Positions 17,547 to 30,702 of a DNA stretch of 64,000 nt are shown here, in pieces. Source of the DNA: Bradyrhizobium sp. URHD0069. GTDB lineage: Bacteria > Pseudomonadota > Alphaproteobacteria > Rhizobiales > Xanthobacteraceae. The stretch's first letter is position 1. Each line of letters begins with the position of its first letter. Position numbers and translations under genes: made by a program. The notes beneath the pieces were generated by a model. It did not search any database, had not been told where the DNA came from, and was given only the letters and a program-made list of their open reading frames with translations. The stretch covers positions 1-64,000 of the forward strand of contig NZ_JNIJ01000026.1 in the NCBI RefSeq assembly GCF_000701345.1, written 5' to 3'.

Positions 17547-17593
17547 GGCATGATCTATTCGGAAAACCGGTACCCACTTTTCCGGATCATGCC
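17547..17593. repeat. Palindromic repeat between rpsE and rpmD
   Basis: GGCATGATC (17547-17555) and GATCATGCC (17585-17593) are perfect 9-bp arms, with GGAAAACCGGTA and CACTTTTCCG inside giving further pairing. It is of the same general family as the repeat at 17269-17320. Confidence 0.8.
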
Positions 17594-17598
17594 GTTGT

Positions 17599-18171
17599 TT
17601 ATTCAGCCACCGCTTCGGCATCGCCGCCGACGCGGCGCGACTGCAGCGTGGACACCTTGATGTTGCGGCGCGCCGCGACCGACCGCGGCGAATCCTGATG
17701 CTTCAGCGCATCGAACGTCGCACGAACCATGTTGTAGGGGTTCGACGAGCCGATCGACTTCGCCACCACGTCCTGGATGCCGAGCGTCTCGAACACCGCA
17801 CGCATCGGGCCGCCCGCGATGATGCCGGTACCCGCCGGCGCCGCACGCAGATAAACCCGGCCGGCGCCGTGACGGCCGGCGATATCGTGATGCAGCGTGC
17901 GGCCTTCGCGCAACGCGACGCGCGTCAGGTTGCGCTTTGCCGATTCCGTGGCCTTGCGGATCGCCTCGGGGACCTCGCGTGCCTTGCCGTGGCCGAATCC
18001 GACCCGGCCTTTCTGATCGCCGATCACGACCAGGGCCGCAAAACCGAAGCGCTTGCCGCCCTTGACGACCTTCGCCACACGATTGATGTGGACGAGCTTG
18101 TCGACGAACTCGCTGTCGCGCTCTTCCCGGCCGCCCCTGTGGCCGCCACCGCGTTCGCGTTCACCTGCCAT
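17599..18171 (-). CDS. rpsE: 30S ribosomal protein S5
   Basis: S5 helps maintain decoding accuracy and mRNA unwinding. The 190 residues carry a basic Gly/Arg N-terminus, then [43 protein letters not shown], and [20 protein letters not shown] with [19 protein letters not shown]. These are diagnostic. It is preceded by rplR and followed by rpmD. Confidence 0.97.
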   Translation of the reverse strand: MAGERERGGGHRGGREERDSEFVDKLVHINRVAKVVKGGKRFGFAALVVIGDQKGRVGFGHGKAREVPEAIRKATESAKRNLTRVALREGRTLHHDIAGRHGAGRVYLRAAPAGTGIIAGGPMRAVFETLGIQDVVAKSIGSSNPYNMVRATFDALKHQDSPRSVAARRNIKVSTLQSRRVGGDAEAVAE

Positions 18172-18243
18172 GGTGTTTTCCGATCCTTAAAAGACTTGCC
18201 TTGAGAGGCGTTCGCCTCTGCTCTTGTATCCGTCCGATTCCGT

Positions 18244-18606
18244 TTAGAAGCTCAACCCGCTCTCGCGCGCCGCATCGGCGAGCGCCTTGACGCGGCCGTG
18301 ATAGAGATAGCTGCCGCGATCGAACACCACTTCCGTGACGCCGTTCTTCACCGCGCGCTCCGCCAGGAGCTTGCCGACCGCCTTGGCCGCGTCGATGTTC
18401 GCCCCGGTGTTGCCGCTCTCGCGCATCGCCTTCTCCAGCGAAGACGCCGACGCCAAAGTCTCGCCTTTCAGGTCGTCGATGACCTGCGCGTAGATGTGCT
18501 TCGACGAGCGGAAAACCGACAAACGCGGGCGGCCGCCCCCGGAACGGCGCAACGACAACCTTACGCGTTGCTTGCGCCGGGCATTCGTAATCTTGAGTCT
18601 CGACAT
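18244..18606 (-). CDS. rplR: 50S ribosomal protein L18
   Basis: L18 binds 5S rRNA with L5 and L25. The 120 residues contain [35 protein letters not shown] and [26 protein letters not shown], both diagnostic. Normal length; 11 bp downstream of rplF. Confidence 0.97.
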   Translation of the reverse strand: MSRLKITNARRKQRVRLSLRRSGGGRPRLSVFRSSKHIYAQVIDDLKGETLASASSLEKAMRESGNTGANIDAAKAVGKLLAERAVKNGVTEVVFDRGSYLYHGRVKALADAARESGLSF

Positions 18607-18617
18607 GACCGGCTCCG

Positions 18618-19151
18618 TTACTTCTTCTTGCCTTCCTTGCGGAAGATGAATTCGTCGGCGTATTTCACGCCCTTGCCCTTATAGGGCTCCGGCGGACGGT
18701 AGCTGCGAATCTCAGCGGCGACCTGGCCGACACGCTGGGAATCGTTGCCGTTGATGATGATCTCGGTCGGCTTCGGCACCGTGATCGCGATGCCTTCCGG
18801 GATCGCGTAGACCACGTCGTGGCTGTAGCCGAGCGCGAGCTGCAGGTTCTTGCCCTGCAGCGCGGCGCGGTAACCAACGCCGGTGATCTCGAGCTTCTTC
18901 TCAAAGCCCTTGGTGACGCCATTGACCAGGTTCGCGACCTGCGCACGCGCGGTGCCGTACATCGCCTGCGCGCGGTTGGTCTTGACGCGCGGCGCGACCT
19001 TGACCTCGCCGTTTTCGAACTTCACCTCGACGTCGTCATGCACGACGAACTGAAGCTGGCCTTTCGGCCCCTTCATTTTGACGGTCTGCCCTTCGACGGT
19101 CGCGGTAACCCCCGACGGAACCGTCACAGGCCGCTTGCCAATTCGTGACAT
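18618..19151 (-). CDS. rplF: 50S ribosomal protein L6
   Basis: L6 lies near the GTPase-associated centre. [24 protein letters not shown] and the C-terminal [28 protein letters not shown] identify it. The 177-residue length is usual. The gene lies 16 bp after rpsH. Confidence 0.97.
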   Translation of the reverse strand: MSRIGKRPVTVPSGVTATVEGQTVKMKGPKGQLQFVVHDDVEVKFENGEVKVAPRVKTNRAQAMYGTARAQVANLVNGVTKGFEKKLEITGVGYRAALQGKNLQLALGYSHDVVYAIPEGIAITVPKPTEIIINGNDSQRVGQVAAEIRSYRPPEPYKGKGVKYADEFIFRKEGKKK

Positions 19152-19167
19152 GGTTTAAGTCCCTTCC

Positions 19168-19566
19168 TCAGAACACCGTGAAGAGAACTTCGCCGCCCAC
19201 ATTCGCGTCGCGCGCTTCGTGGTCAGCCATAATTCCCTTGGGTGTCGATAACACCGAAATTCCGAGACCGTTGTTCACGCGCGGCAGGTTCTTCACCGAG
19301 GCATAAACTCGCCGCCCCGGCTTCGATACCCGCTCGATCTCGCGAATCACCGGCTCGCCGTCGAAATACTTCAGCTCGATCTCAAGCTCACTGCGGCCAG
19401 AGGCGTGCTCGACGCTGGCGTAGCCGCGGATGTAACCCTCGGTCTTGAGCACCTCGAGCACATTGGCGCGCATCTTCGAGCCCGGGGTCGAGACCTTGGG
19501 CTTGGCGCGCATCTGCGCGTTGCGGATGCGGGTGATGAGATCGCTGATCGGATCGTGTGTTGACAT
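19168..19566 (-). CDS. rpsH: 30S ribosomal protein S8
   Basis: S8 binds 16S rRNA early in assembly and in E. coli represses the spc operon. The 132 residues begin [22 protein letters not shown] and end with [33 protein letters not shown], both diagnostic. No S8 target hairpin could be confirmed by eye. Confidence 0.97.
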   Translation of the reverse strand: MSTHDPISDLITRIRNAQMRAKPKVSTPGSKMRANVLEVLKTEGYIRGYASVEHASGRSELEIELKYFDGEPVIREIERVSKPGRRVYASVKNLPRVNNGLGISVLSTPKGIMADHEARDANVGGEVLFTVF

Positions 19567-19578
19567 GTCCGACCCTCC

Positions 19579-19884
19579 TTACCAGCTCGACTTCACGAGC
19601 CCGGGAACCAGGCCCTTGGAGCCGAGTTCACGCAGCGCGATGCGGCTGAGCTTGTTCTTGCGATAATTCGAGCGCGGACGCCCGGTAATTTCGCAGCGAT
19701 TGCGGATGCGGGTCGCCGACGAATTGCGCGGAAGCTCGGCAAGCTTCAGCGTCGCCGCAAACCGCTCTTCCATCGGCTTCTTCTTGTCGGCGATGATCGC
19801 CTTCAGCTTCGCGCGCTTTGGCGCGGCGTTCTTGGTCATCCGCTTGCGCCGGTTGTTCTTTTCGATCGAACTCTTCTTTGCCAT
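19579..19884 (-). CDS. rpsN: 30S ribosomal protein S14 (zinc-free form)
   Basis: The 101-residue long form: [16 protein letters not shown] at the start, [21 protein letters not shown] in the middle and [24 protein letters not shown] at the end. The CXXC zinc pairs of the short form are missing, which is normal for the long type. It follows rplE by 43 bp. Confidence 0.97.
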   Translation of the reverse strand: MAKKSSIEKNNRRKRMTKNAAPKRAKLKAIIADKKKPMEERFAATLKLAELPRNSSATRIRNRCEITGRPRSNYRKNKLSRIALRELGSKGLVPGLVKSSW

Positions 19885-19927
19885 GCTTGGCTCCTGGGTT
19901 TCCGCGTTTGAGAGGCTGGTCAGCGTC

Positions 19928-20485
19928 TCACTGCCGGAACGGGAAATTGAATGCGGTCAACAATGCTCGCGCTTCGTCGTCGGTGCGCGCCGTGGTGCAT
20001 ACCGTGACATCCATGCCCCACGTTTCCCCGGCCTTGTCGAAGTCGATTTCGGGGAAAATGATGTGCTCCTTGATGCCGAGCGAGTAATTGCCGCCGCCAT
20101 CGAAGCTCTTCGGGTTAAGGCCGCGGAAGTCGCGCACGCGCGGCAGGGCGACGTTCACCAGACGATCGATGAACTCGTACATCTTGGCCTTGCGCAGCGT
20201 GACCTTGCAGCCGATCGGCTGGTTTTCACGCAGCTTGAAGGTCGCAATCGCGACGCGCGAATAGGTGACGACAGCCTTCTGGCCGGCGATCAGCGACAGA
20301 TCGGCGGCAGCCGTTTCCGCCTTCTTGCGGTCGTTGACCGCCTCGCCGATGCCCATGTTGAGCACGACCTTGTCCAGGCGCGGCACCTGCATGATGTTGG
20401 CATAGCCGAACTGTTCGGTCAGCTTGCCGCGGATGCTCTGGTCATATTCCGCGCGCAGGCGCGGGGTGTATGCGGTCTCAGCCAT
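19928..20485 (-). CDS. rplE: 50S ribosomal protein L5
   Basis: L5 anchors 5S rRNA in the central protuberance. I start at the ATG at 20485 ([15 protein letters not shown]), which overlaps the rplX stop by 8 bp; the longer frame runs through rpl[44 protein letters not shown] and [20 protein letters not shown] are diagnostic. Length 185 is usual. Confidence 0.96.
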   Translation of the reverse strand: MAETAYTPRLRAEYDQSIRGKLTEQFGYANIMQVPRLDKVVLNMGIGEAVNDRKKAETAAADLSLIAGQKAVVTYSRVAIATFKLRENQPIGCKVTLRKAKMYEFIDRLVNVALPRVRDFRGLNPKSFDGGGNYSLGIKEHIIFPEIDFDKAGETWGMDVTVCTTARTDDEARALLTAFNFPFRQ

Positions 20486-20792
20486 CGATCTCTGCTCCCG
20501 AGCGCTTGGCGATGCGTACCTTCTTGCCATCCGCCTGAATCTTGAAACCAACGCGGGTCGGCTTGCCGTCCTTGCCGACGATCGCGATGTTGGACAGGTG
20601 GATCGGCGACTCCTTCGAGATGATGCCGCCCTCCTGCGCCTGGCTCTGCTTCTGGTGACGCTTGATCATGTTGACGCCGCGGACCAGCGCCTTGTTGGCG
20701 TCGGGACGCACCTCGAACACCTCGCCGGTACGGCCCTTGTCGCGCCCGTTCAGCACGATGACCTTGTCACCCTTCCGGATCTTGGCAGCCAT
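20478..20792 (-). CDS. rplX: 50S ribosomal protein L24
   Basis: L24 initiates large-subunit assembly. The start at 20792 ([20 protein letters not shown]) gives 104 residues with the KOW motif near 5-30. The start codon shares one base with the rplN stop, and the end overlaps the rplE start by 8 bp, so the three genes are tightly coupled. Confidence 0.96.
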   Translation of the reverse strand: MAAKIRKGDKVIVLNGRDKGRTGEVFEVRPDANKALVRGVNMIKRHQKQSQAQEGGIISKESPIHLSNIAIVGKDGKPTRVGFKIQADGKKVRIAKRSGAEIDG

Positions 20793-21160
20793 CACAGCAC
20801 CTCCGGCGCGAGCGAAATGATCTTCATGTGGTTCTTGGCGCGCAGCTCGCGCGGCACCGGCCCGAAGATGCGGGTGCCGACCGGCTCCGACTGATTGTTG
20901 ATCAGCACGGCGGCGTTGCGGTCGAAGCGGATGACGGAACCATCGGCGCGGCGGATGTCCTTGCGGACCCGGACCACGACGGCCTTCATCACGTCGCCCT
21001 TCTTCACCTTGCCGCGCGGGATCGCTTCCTTGATCGACACGACAATGACGTCGCCCACGGTGGCATAGCGGCGCTTGGAGCCCCCAAGCACCTTGATGCA
21101 CATGACACGGCGTGCGCCTGAATTATCGGCCACGTCGAGGTTGGTCTGCATCTGAATCAT
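20792..21160 (-). CDS. rplN: 50S ribosomal protein L14
   Basis: L14 contacts the small subunit at bridge B8. The 122-residue protein [27 protein letters not shown], then [14 protein letters not shown] and the end [16 protein letters not shown], is typical. It starts 79 bp after rpsQ, a somewhat long spacer, and overlaps rplX by one base. Confidence 0.97.
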
Positions 21161-21239
21161 TGATGCACCTCGTCCTCTTTCTGATGCGCAAAGTTGCGCC
21201 TAAAATTTCCTGAACTTCGTCGGCGGCGCCGAATTGAGG

Positions 21240-21488
21240 TCAGGCGGTTTTCGTCTGGTCGCCCCGGACCACGGTCCAGCGCTTCAACTTCGAGATCGGC
21301 TTGCTTTCCTCGATCCACACCATGTCACCCGGCTTGAACTCGTTGTTCTCGTCGTGCGCGTGATAATTTTTCGAGCGGCGAATCGTCTTCTTGTAGATCG
21401 GATGGGTGAAGCGGCGATCGACGCGCACCACAACCGTCTTGGCTTGCTTGTCGCTGACGACCACGCCTTGAAGCGTACGTTTCGGCAT
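21240..21488 (-). CDS. rpsQ: 30S ribosomal protein S17
   Basis: The start at 21488 ([21 protein letters not shown]) gives the usual 82 residues; the open frame upstream is inside rpm[20 protein letters not shown] and [19 protein letters not shown] are diagnostic of this OB-fold protein that binds the 5' domain of 16S rRNA. Confidence 0.96.
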   Translation of the reverse strand: MPKRTLQGVVVSDKQAKTVVVRVDRRFTHPIYKKTIRRSKNYHAHDENNEFKPGDMVWIEESKPISKLKRWTVVRGDQTKTA

Positions 21489-21498
21489 TTTAAGCCCC

Positions 21499-21705
21499 TT
21501 ACTTCTTCTTCGCGCGCTGCTGCGCGGCGATGGTCTTGATGCGGGCGATATCGCGGCGGGCTTCACGCAGCCGCGAGGTGTTCTCCAACTGCCCGGTGGC
21601 GCGCTGGAAACGCAGGTTGAAGCGCTCCTTCTTCAGATTGAGGACGGCGTCGTCCATCTGATCGGGGCTCATCGCGCGGATATCGGCGGTTTTCATCTCG
21701 GCCAT
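21499..21705 (-). CDS. rpmC: 50S ribosomal protein L29
   Basis: A short two-helix protein by the exit tunnel that helps dock trigger factor and [24 protein letters not shown] and [34 protein letters not shown] identify it. I use the ATG at 21705, with GAGGAAG six bases upstream; a GTG two codons earlier is the alternative. Length is 68. Confidence 0.95.
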   Translation of the reverse strand: MAEMKTADIRAMSPDQMDDAVLNLKKERFNLRFQRATGQLENTSRLREARRDIARIKTIAAQQRAKKK

Positions 21706-21715
21706 GACCACTTCC

Positions 21716-22129
21716 TCACTCCGCGATACGCGCTACGAAGCGCGTCTTGATCGGCAACTTGGCGGCGGCGAGCGTCAGCGCTTCTTTCGCGGTCTGCACG
21801 GTGACGCCGTCGATTTCGAAAATCACGCGGCCGGGCTTCACCCGCGCCACCCACAATTCCGGCGTACCCTTGCCGGAGCCCATGCGCACTTCGGCGGGCT
21901 TCTTCGACACGGGCACGTCCGGGAAGATGCGGATCCAGACGCGGCCGGCACGCTTCATGTGACGGGTCAGCGCGCGGCGCGCGGCTTCGATCTGGCGTGC
22001 GGTGATGCGCTCGGGCTCCATCGCTTTCAGACCGAAGTGACCGAACGACAACGTCGCGCCCGAAGTCGCAACGCCGTGGATCCGGCCCTTATGCGCCTTC
22101 CGGAACTTTGTCTTCTTTGGTTGCATCAT
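21716..22129 (-). CDS. rplP: 50S ribosomal protein L16
   Basis: L16 organises the A-site tRNA-binding region. The 137 residues begin [19 protein letters not shown] and contain [21 protein letters not shown] [32 protein letters not shown] and [16 protein letters not shown], the Arg-containing loop typical of L16. Its stop codon is part of the ribosome-binding site of rpmC. Confidence 0.97.
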   Translation of the reverse strand: MMQPKKTKFRKAHKGRIHGVATSGATLSFGHFGLKAMEPERITARQIEAARRALTRHMKRAGRVWIRIFPDVPVSKKPAEVRMGSGKGTPELWVARVKPGRVIFEIDGVTVQTAKEALTLAAAKLPIKTRFVARIAE

Positions 22130-22161
22130 GGCTTACGCCCTCAAACCTTCTCAAAAATCGC

Positions 22162-22860
22162 TTAAGCAGCGTCGCGACGGGGCCGCGAAGTCTCGCCCTC
22201 GGCCACCTTCTTGTCCTGGGCCATCGGATCGTGCTCGAGGATCTCGCCCTTGAAGATCCAGACCTTGACGCCGCAGGTGCCGAACGTGGTGAATGCGGTA
22301 GCTACCCCGTAATCGATGTCGGCGCGCAGCGTGTGCAGCGGCACGCGCCCCTCGCGATACCACTCCATGCGCGCGATTTCGGCGCCGCCGAGACGGCCCG
22401 AGCAGTTGATACGAATGCCTTCGGCGCCGAGGCGCATCGCCGACTGCACCGCGCGCTTCATCGCGCGGCGGAACGCGACGCGGCGCTCAAGCTGCTGCGC
22501 GATCGATTCGGCGACCAGCGTGGCGTCGAGCTCGGGCTTGCGGATCTCGACGATGTTGATGACGACGTCGGAGGCGGTAATGTCGGCAACGCGCTTGCGC
22601 AGCTTGTCGATATCGGCGCCCTTCTTGCCGATCACGACACCGGGACGCGCCGAGTGGATCGTCACGCGGCACTTCTTGTGCGGACGCTCGATCACGATCC
22701 TGGCGACCGCCGCCTGCTTCAGTTCCTTGTGCAGGATCTCGCGGATTTTGACATCCTCGTGCAGCAGCTTGCCGTATTCGTTCTTGCCGGCGAACCAACG
22801 GGAATCCCACGTCCGGTTGATGCCGAGACGCAGTCCGATTGGATTGATCTTCTGACCCAT
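22162..22860 (-). CDS. rpsC: 30S ribosomal protein S3
   Basis: S3 lines the mRNA entry channel with S4 and S5. [24 protein letters not shown], the KH motif [14 protein letters not shown] and [33 protein letters not shown] are diagnostic. Length 232 residues. It lies between rplV and rplP. Confidence 0.97.
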   Translation of the reverse strand: MGQKINPIGLRLGINRTWDSRWFAGKNEYGKLLHEDVKIREILHKELKQAAVARIVIERPHKKCRVTIHSARPGVVIGKKGADIDKLRKRVADITASDVVINIVEIRKPELDATLVAESIAQQLERRVAFRRAMKRAVQSAMRLGAEGIRINCSGRLGGAEIARMEWYREGRVPLHTLRADIDYGVATAFTTFGTCGVKVWIFKGEILEHDPMAQDKKVAEGETSRPRRDAA

Positions 22861-22880
22861 CGTTTTCTCCCGCGCCCTGT

Positions 22881-23261
22881 TTAAGCGCTCGCCTCGACCT
22901 GACGAACAACGATCGTCAGTTGCGAAAATGGTTTAAAGATACGGCCCGAGCGGCCACGGCCGCGCGGTGCGAAACGCTTCATCACGATGCCATTGCCGAC
23001 ATGCGCCTCCGCGACGATCAAATCGTCGACGTCGAGATCGTGATTGTTCTCGGCGTTGGCGATCGCCGATTCCAGGCACTTCTTGACGTCGACCGCGATC
23101 CGCTTGCGCGAAAACTGCAGATCGGCGAGCGCGGCCGAAGCCTTCCTGCCGCGAATCAATTGCGCGACAAGGTTAAGCTTCTGCGGGCTCACCCGCAGCA
23201 TCCGGGCAATCGCCTTGGCCTCGTTGTCCGGGAGGCTCCGTTCGCGCTTTGGTTTGCTCAT
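22881..23261 (-). CDS. rplV: 50S ribosomal protein L22
   Basis: L22 lines the exit tunnel with its beta-hairpin. [44 protein letters not shown] and [17 protein letters not shown] identify it; the last is the hairpin region linked to macrolide resistance when altered. It is 126 residues, with no visible deletion. Confidence 0.97.
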   Translation of the reverse strand: MSKPKRERSLPDNEAKAIARMLRVSPQKLNLVAQLIRGRKASAALADLQFSRKRIAVDVKKCLESAIANAENNHDLDVDDLIVAEAHVGNGIVMKRFAPRGRGRSGRIFKPFSQLTIVVRQVEASA

Positions 23262-23272
23262 CGCTTAAGTCC

Positions 23273-23551
23273 TCAAGCCTTCTTGGCTTTCTTGTCGCCA
23301 GAATGGCCGTGGAAGGTCCGGGTCGGCGAGAACTCGCCGAACTTGTGACCCACCATTTCCTCGTTGACCGATACCGGCACATGCTTCTGGCCGTTGTAGA
23401 CGCCGAACACCAAACCGACGAACTGCGGCAGGATGGTCGAGCGGCGGCTCCAGATCTTGATCACGTCATGACGGCCGGACGCGCGTGCGGCATCTGCCTT
23501 CTTGAGCAGAGAGCCTTCAACGAACGGGCCTTTCCAGACTGAACGAACCAT
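23273..23551 (-). CDS. rpsS: 30S ribosomal protein S19
   Basis: A small-subunit head protein of 92 residues. [50 protein letters not shown] and [20 protein letters not shown] are diagnostic. The gene sits 12 bp from each neighbour (rplB and rplV). Confidence 0.97.
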   Translation of the reverse strand: MVRSVWKGPFVEGSLLKKADAARASGRHDVIKIWSRRSTILPQFVGLVFGVYNGQKHVPVSVNEEMVGHKFGEFSPTRTFHGHSGDKKAKKA

Positions 23552-23563
23552 GTCCGGCGTTCC

Positions 23564-24397
23564 TTACTTCTTCCGCTTGTGGCGGCTGATGAGAATGAAT
23601 CTGTTGGTCGATTTGTTCGAGCGGGTCTTCTTGCCCTTGGTCGGCTTGCCCCACGGGGTCACCGGATGACGGCCGCCCGAGGTGCGGCCTTCGCCGCCGC
23701 CATGCGGATGGTCGACCGGGTTCATGGAGACGCCGCGGTTATGAGGCTTGCGGCCGAGCCAGCGATTGCGACCGGCCTTGCCGATCGAGATATTCATGTG
23801 GTCCGGGTTGGACACCGCGCCGATGGTGCCGGTGCAGCGGCCGTGAACCAGGCGCTGCTCGCCCGAATTCAAGCGAACGATCACGTAGTCTTGGTCGCGG
23901 CCGACGAGCTGGGCGTAGGTGCCGGCGGAACGCGCGAGCTGACCGCCCTTGCCGATCTTCAGTTCCACATTGTGGATGATGGTGCCGATCGGCATGTTGC
24001 CGAGCGGCATGACGTTGCCCGGCTTCACGTCGACATAGTTGCCGGCGATCACGGTGTCGCCGACGGCGAGACGCTGCGGCGCCAGGATGTAGGCTTGAGT
24101 ACCGTCGGTATATTTCAACAGCGCGATAAAGGCGGTGCGGTTCGGATCGTATTCCAGGCGCTCGACGGTCGCCGGCATATCGACCTTGGTGCGCTTGAAA
24201 TCGACGATGCGATACGACTGCTTGTGGCCGCCGCCGCGAAAACGCACGACCATGCGGCCGGTGTTGTTACGACCGCCACTGGATTGCTTGCCTTCGGTCA
24301 ACGCCTTGACCGACTTGCCCTTGTAGAGCGCCGAACGATCGACCATCACCAGCTGGCGCTGGCCTGGCGTCGTGGGGTTGAATGTTTTCAATGCCAT
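23564..24397 (-). CDS. rplB: 50S ribosomal protein L2
   Basis: L2 is needed for subunit joining and peptidyl transfer. The 277 residues include [47 protein letters not shown], and the catalytic-centre loop [30 protein letters not shown] with the conserved His. [16 protein letters not shown] ends it. Confidence 0.97.
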   Translation of the reverse strand: MALKTFNPTTPGQRQLVMVDRSALYKGKSVKALTEGKQSSGGRNNTGRMVVRFRGGGHKQSYRIVDFKRTKVDMPATVERLEYDPNRTAFIALLKYTDGTQAYILAPQRLAVGDTVIAGNYVDVKPGNVMPLGNMPIGTIIHNVELKIGKGGQLARSAGTYAQLVGRDQDYVIVRLNSGEQRLVHGRCTGTIGAVSNPDHMNISIGKAGRNRWLGRKPHNRGVSMNPVDHPHGGGEGRTSGGRHPVTPWGKPTKGKKTRSNKSTNRFILISRHKRKK

Positions 24398-24409
24398 CGT
24401 CGTATCGCC

Positions 24410-24709
24410 TTATAGCCCGGTGGTAACGTCGATGCGGTGGCCCTCTTCGAGGGTCACGATCGCGCGCTTGACGTCCGACTGCGAACCGAAAGTGCCGCGG
24501 AAGACCTTGGTCTTGCCCTTGCGCACCAGCGTATTCACGCTCTTCACCTTGACGTCGAACAGCTTCTCGACCGCTTCCTTGATTTGCGGCTTGGTCGCCT
24601 TGCTCGCGACCTTGAACAGAACCTTGTTGTGCTCGGAGGCAAGCGTGGCCTTTTCCGTCACAACCGGAGAAACGATGATGTCGTAGTAGCGCGGGTCGAT
24701 ATTCTTCAT
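24410..24709 (-). CDS. rplW: 50S ribosomal protein L23
   Basis: L23 is the docking site for trigger factor and SRP. The 99 residues contain [26 protein letters not shown] and [20 protein letters not shown], diagnostic of L23. The start overlaps the rplD stop by 4 bp, indicating coupling. Confidence 0.97.
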   Translation of the reverse strand: MKNIDPRYYDIIVSPVVTEKATLASEHNKVLFKVASKATKPQIKEAVEKLFDVKVKSVNTLVRKGKTKVFRGTFGSQSDVKRAIVTLEEGHRIDVTTGL

Positions 24710-25326
24710 TTGAAGCGCGCCTCCAACGCATCGAGCGCCGCCTTGGTCAGCACCAATTTCTGGCGGCGCAGAATGTCATAGACGTTGATGCCCTGGATCG
24801 GCAGCACGTCGATATTCGGGATATTGCGGGCCGCCGCGGCGAAGCCGTTATGGACTTCGGCGCCGTCGATGATCAGCGCATTGGTCAGGCCGAGACCCGA
24901 AAAGTGTCCGACCAGCGCCTTGGTCTTGGCGGCATCGAGCGTTGCCGATTCGATCACGATCAGGCCGCCGTCTTTTGCCTTGGCCGAGAGCGCATGGCGC
25001 AGCGCCAGCGCACGGACCTTCTTCGGCAGCGCAAAGGCGTGCGAGCGCACCACCGGGCCGAAAGCACGGCCGCCGCCGCGGAACTGCGGCACACGGGCCG
25101 AGCCGTGACGCGCACCGCCGGTGCCCTTCTGCTTGTACATCTTCTTGCCGGTGCGCCAGACATCGGCGCGGCCCTGGGTCTTGTGAGTCCCGGCCTGACG
25201 CTTGGCGAGCTGCCAGTTGACGCAGCGCTGGATGATGTCCTTGCGCGGCTCGAGACCGAAAATCTCGTCGGAAAGCTGAACCGAGCCAGCCTCTTTGCCT
25301 TCAAGGGTTGTGACTTTCAATTCCAT
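24706..25326 (-). CDS. rplD: 50S ribosomal protein L4
   Basis: L4 lines the exit tunnel and in E. coli autoregulates the S10 operon. I start at the ATG at 25326 ([18 protein letters not shown]), one base after the rplC stop; upstream frame lies within rpl[14 protein letters not shown] [34 protein letters not shown] is the tunnel loop. Length 206 is normal. Confidence 0.96.
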   Translation of the reverse strand: MELKVTTLEGKEAGSVQLSDEIFGLEPRKDIIQRCVNWQLAKRQAGTHKTQGRADVWRTGKKMYKQKGTGGARHGSARVPQFRGGGRAFGPVVRSHAFALPKKVRALALRHALSAKAKDGGLIVIESATLDAAKTKALVGHFSGLGLTNALIIDGAEVHNGFAAAARNIPNIDVLPIQGINVYDILRRQKLVLTKAALDALEARFK

Positions 25327-25327
25327 C

Positions 25328-26056
25328 TCACGCGCCCTCCTGCTCGGCCGGCGCCGCAGCAGCCTGCTCGCCGCTGCCCTCGGCCAGGCGGAACTTGCCG
25401 GGCTTCGGCGCATCTTTCGGCAACGCCTTCTTCACGGCATCGCGCACCGCGATCCATCCGCCCTTGGAGCCGGGAACGGCGCCTTCGACGAGGATCAGGC
25501 CGCGCTCGACATCGGTCTGCACCACGCGCAGATTGAGCGTGGTGATGCGATCGACGCCCATGTGACCAGGCATCTTCTTGTTCTTGAAGGTCTTGCCGGG
25601 ATCCTGACGTCCGCCGGTCGAACCGATCGAACGATGCGAAACCGACACACCGTGGGTGGCGCGCAAGCCGCCGAAATTCCAGCGCTTCATGCCGCCGGCG
25701 AAACCCTTACCGACCGAGGTGCCGGTGACGTCGACGAACTGACCGACCACGAAATGGTCGGCCTGAATTTCGGCGCCGACCGGGATCAGCGCGTCTTCCG
25801 ACACGCGGAATTCGGTGACCTTGCGCTTGGGCTCGACCTTGGCGACCGCGAACTGGCCGCGCTCCGCCTTCGGCAGATAGACGGTCTTGCGGGTACCGGC
25901 CCCGAGCTGCAGCGCGACGTAACCGTTCTTCTCGGTCGTGCGATGACCCAGCACCTGGCAGTTGCCCAGCTTCAGCACGGTCACAGGGATATGTTCGCCG
26001 GTCTCCGTAAAGACCCGCGTCATCCCGACCTTTTGTGCGATCACTCCGGAGCGCAT
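25328..26056 (-). CDS. rplC: 50S ribosomal protein L3
   Basis: L3 reaches the peptidyl transferase centre. [30 protein letters not shown], then [52 protein letters not shown], are the two conserved blocks. A 242-residue length reflects a small Ala/Glu-rich C-terminal tail ([16 protein letters not shown]). Confidence 0.96.
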   Translation of the reverse strand: MRSGVIAQKVGMTRVFTETGEHIPVTVLKLGNCQVLGHRTTEKNGYVALQLGAGTRKTVYLPKAERGQFAVAKVEPKRKVTEFRVSEDALIPVGAEIQADHFVVGQFVDVTGTSVGKGFAGGMKRWNFGGLRATHGVSVSHRSIGSTGGRQDPGKTFKNKKMPGHMGVDRITTLNLRVVQTDVERGLILVEGAVPGSKGGWIAVRDAVKKALPKDAPKPGKFRLAEGSGEQAAAAPAEQEGA

Positions 26057-26108
26057 CGGCGTGCTTCCTGTTCTTTCTGTCCGCTACCTGCGGACGGGAG
26101 CTAAAAAC

Positions 26109-26417
26109 TTAGAGCTTGATTTCGACGTCAACACCGGCGGCCAGATCGAGCTTCATCAGCGCGTCCACGGTCTGCGGCGTCGGATCGACAATGTCGAGCA
26201 GGCGCTTGTGCGTGCGCATCTCGAATTGCTCGCGGCTCTTCTTGTCGACGTGCGGCGAACGGTTGACGGTGAACTTCTCGATGCGGGTAGGCAGCGGAAT
26301 GGGTCCGCGAACCTGAGCACCGGTCCGTTTCGCCGTGTTCACGATCTCACGCGTCGACGTATCGAGAATTCGATGGTCGAACGCCTTGAGCCGTATGCGA
26401 ATATTCTGGCCGTTCAT
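26109..26417 (-). CDS. rpsJ: 30S ribosomal protein S10
   Basis: S10 binds 16S rRNA and, with NusB, forms part of antitermination complexes. The 102 residues [46 protein letters not shown] and [20 protein letters not shown] are diagnostic. It starts the S10 part of the series, 92 bp after tuf. Confidence 0.97.
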
Positions 26418-26435
26418 TGCCGTGTCTTTCTTTGT

Positions 26436-26515
26436 CGTCTTGTCGCCAATGGTGGGTGGCGAACAGCGAATGGCTCAACGCCATCCGCTATTCGTCATTC
26501 CCTATTCGATTACTC
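26436..26515. repeat. Palindromic repeat between tuf and rpsJ
   Basis: The segment carries GGCGAACAGCGAATGGC and an imperfect inverse containing GCCATCCGCTATTCG and CCTATTCGA. It resembles the rpsM-rpsK repeat at 13699-13764. It fills nearly all of the tuf-rpsJ spacer and overlaps the last codons of tuf. Confidence 0.7.
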
Positions 26516-27700
26516 GATGATGCTGGAGACGACACCCGAACCGACGGTGCGGCCACCTTCGCGGATCGCGAAGCGCAGCTTTTCTTCCATCGCGATCGGC
26601 ACGATCAGGTGCACTTCCATCGCGATGTTGTCGCCCGGCATCACCATTTCGGTGCCTTCGGGCAGATGCACGACGCCGGTCACGTCGGTGGTGCGGAAGT
26701 AGAACTGCGGCCGGTAGTTGGTGAAGAACGGGGTGTGACGACCGCCCTCTTCCTTGGTCAGGATGTAGGCCTCAGCCTTGAACTTGGTGTGAGGCTTGAC
26801 CGAACCCGGCTTGCACAGCACCTGGCCACGCTCGACTTCCTCGCGCTTGGTACCGCGGAGCAGCGCGCCGATGTTGTCGCCGGCCTGGCCCTGATCGAGC
26901 AGCTTGCGGAACATTTCGACGCCCGTGACGATGGTCTTCTGGGTGTCGCGGAGACCGACGATTTCGATTTCCTCGCCGACCTTGACGATGCCGCGCTCAA
27001 CACGGCCGGTCACCACGGTGCCGCGGCCCGAGATCGAGAACACGTCTTCGACCGGCATCAGGAACGGCTGGTCGATCGGACGCGCCGGCTGCGGAATGCT
27101 TGCGTCGACCGCCTTCATCAGCTCGAGGATGGCGTCGTGGCCGAGCTTCGGATCCTTGTTCTCGAGCGCTGCGAGCGCCGAGCCGCGGATGATCGGAATA
27201 TCGTCGCCCGGGAATTCGTACTTCGAGAGCAGTTCACGGACTTCCATTTCCACGAGCTCGAGCAGCTCGGGATCGTCGACCATGTCGCACTTGTTGAGAA
27301 ACACGACGAGCGCGGGAACGCCGACCTGACGGGCGAGCAGGATGTGCTCGCGGGTCTGCGGCATCGGGCCGTCGGCGGCCGACACCACCAGGATCGCGCC
27401 GTCCATCTGCGCAGCACCGGTGATCATGTTCTTCACATAGTCGGCGTGGCCCGGACAGTCGACGTGGGCATAGTGCCGGTTCGCGGTTTCGTATTCGACG
27501 TGAGCGGTCGAGATCGTGATGCCGCGCGCCTTTTCTTCGGGCGCTTTGTCGATCTGGTCGTACGCCGTGAACGTCGCACCGCCGGTTTCAGCCAGCACCT
27601 TGGTGATCGCCGCCGTCAGCGATGTCTTGCCATGGTCGACGTGACCGATGGTTCCGATGTTGCAGTGCGGTTTGGTACGTTCAAATTTTGCTTTGGCCAT
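26510..27700 (-). CDS. tuf: Translation elongation factor Tu
   Basis: EF-Tu delivers aminoacyl-tRNA to the ribosome. G domain: [15 protein letters not shown] at 19-33 (G1), RGITIS (G2), DCPGHADY (G3) and NKCD (G4). Domains 2 and 3 include [13 protein letters not shown] and [13 protein letters not shown]. The 396 residues are the standard length. It lies 40 bp after fusA and before rpsJ. Alphaproteobacteria may have a second copy elsewhere. Confidence 0.98.
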   Translation of the reverse strand: MAKAKFERTKPHCNIGTIGHVDHGKTSLTAAITKVLAETGGATFTAYDQIDKAPEEKARGITISTAHVEYETANRHYAHVDCPGHADYVKNMITGAAQMDGAILVVSAADGPMPQTREHILLARQVGVPALVVFLNKCDMVDDPELLELVEMEVRELLSKYEFPGDDIPIIRGSALAALENKDPKLGHDAILELMKAVDASIPQPARPIDQPFLMPVEDVFSISGRGTVVTGRVERGIVKVGEEIEIVGLRDTQKTIVTGVEMFRKLLDQGQAGDNIGALLRGTKREEVERGQVLCKPGSVKPHTKFKAEAYILTKEEGGRHTPFFTNYRPQFYFRTTDVTGVVHLPEGTEMVMPGDNIAMEVHLIVPIAMEEKLRFAIREGGRTVGSGVVSSIIE

Positions 27701-27740
27701 TTGACTCTCCGTTCAATCGTTAGCTGCCAACCAACGATAA

Positions 27741-29813
<2,073 letters not shown>

Positions 29814-29844
29814 GGGTTGTTCCTTAAATCCGTTCGTTTCGCCG

Positions 29845-30318
<474 letters not shown>

Positions 30319-30330
30319 TCAGGTTCCCGA

Positions 30331-30702
30331 TTATTTCGGACGCTTGGCGCCGTACTTCGAACGGCGCTGCTTGCGGTTCTTGACGCCCTGGGTATCGAGG
30401 ACGCCGCGGAGAATGTGGTAGCGCACGCCGGGCAAATCCTTGACGCGGCCGCCGCGGATCATCACCACCGAGTGCTCCTGGAGGTTATGGCCCTCACCCG
30501 GAATGTAGCCGATGACCTCGAAGCCATTGGTCAGGCGCACCTTGGCCACTTTGCGAAGCGCCGAGTTCGGCTTCTTCGGTGTGGTGGTGTAGACGCGCGT
30601 GCAAACGCCGCGCTTCTGCGGCGACTGCTGCAGCGCCGGCACCTTCTTGCGCGACTTCTGCACCGTACGCGGACTTGCGATCAGCTGGTTGATCGTCGGC
30701 AT
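30331..30702 (-). CDS. rpsL: 30S ribosomal protein S12
   Basis: S12 sits in the decoding centre. I use the ATG at 30702 ([12 protein letters not shown]); the frame starts four codons earlier at another ATG. The two streptomycin-resistance positions carry Lys as in sensitive strains ([11 protein letters not shown] and [11 protein letters not shown]). Length is 123. It opens the str operon behind a long leader. Confidence 0.97.
   Translation of the reverse strand: MPTINQLIASPRTVQKSRKKVPALQQSPQKRGVCTRVYTTTPKKPNSALRKVAKVRLTNGFEVIGYIPGEGHNLQEHSVVMIRGGRVKDLPGVRYHILRGVLDTQGVKNRKQRRSKYGAKRPK

Noticed and set aside
20478..21101. A 207-codon frame as one protein across rplN and rplX
   Set aside because: Only the last 104 codons (L24) are homologous; the first half is the shifted frame of rplN.
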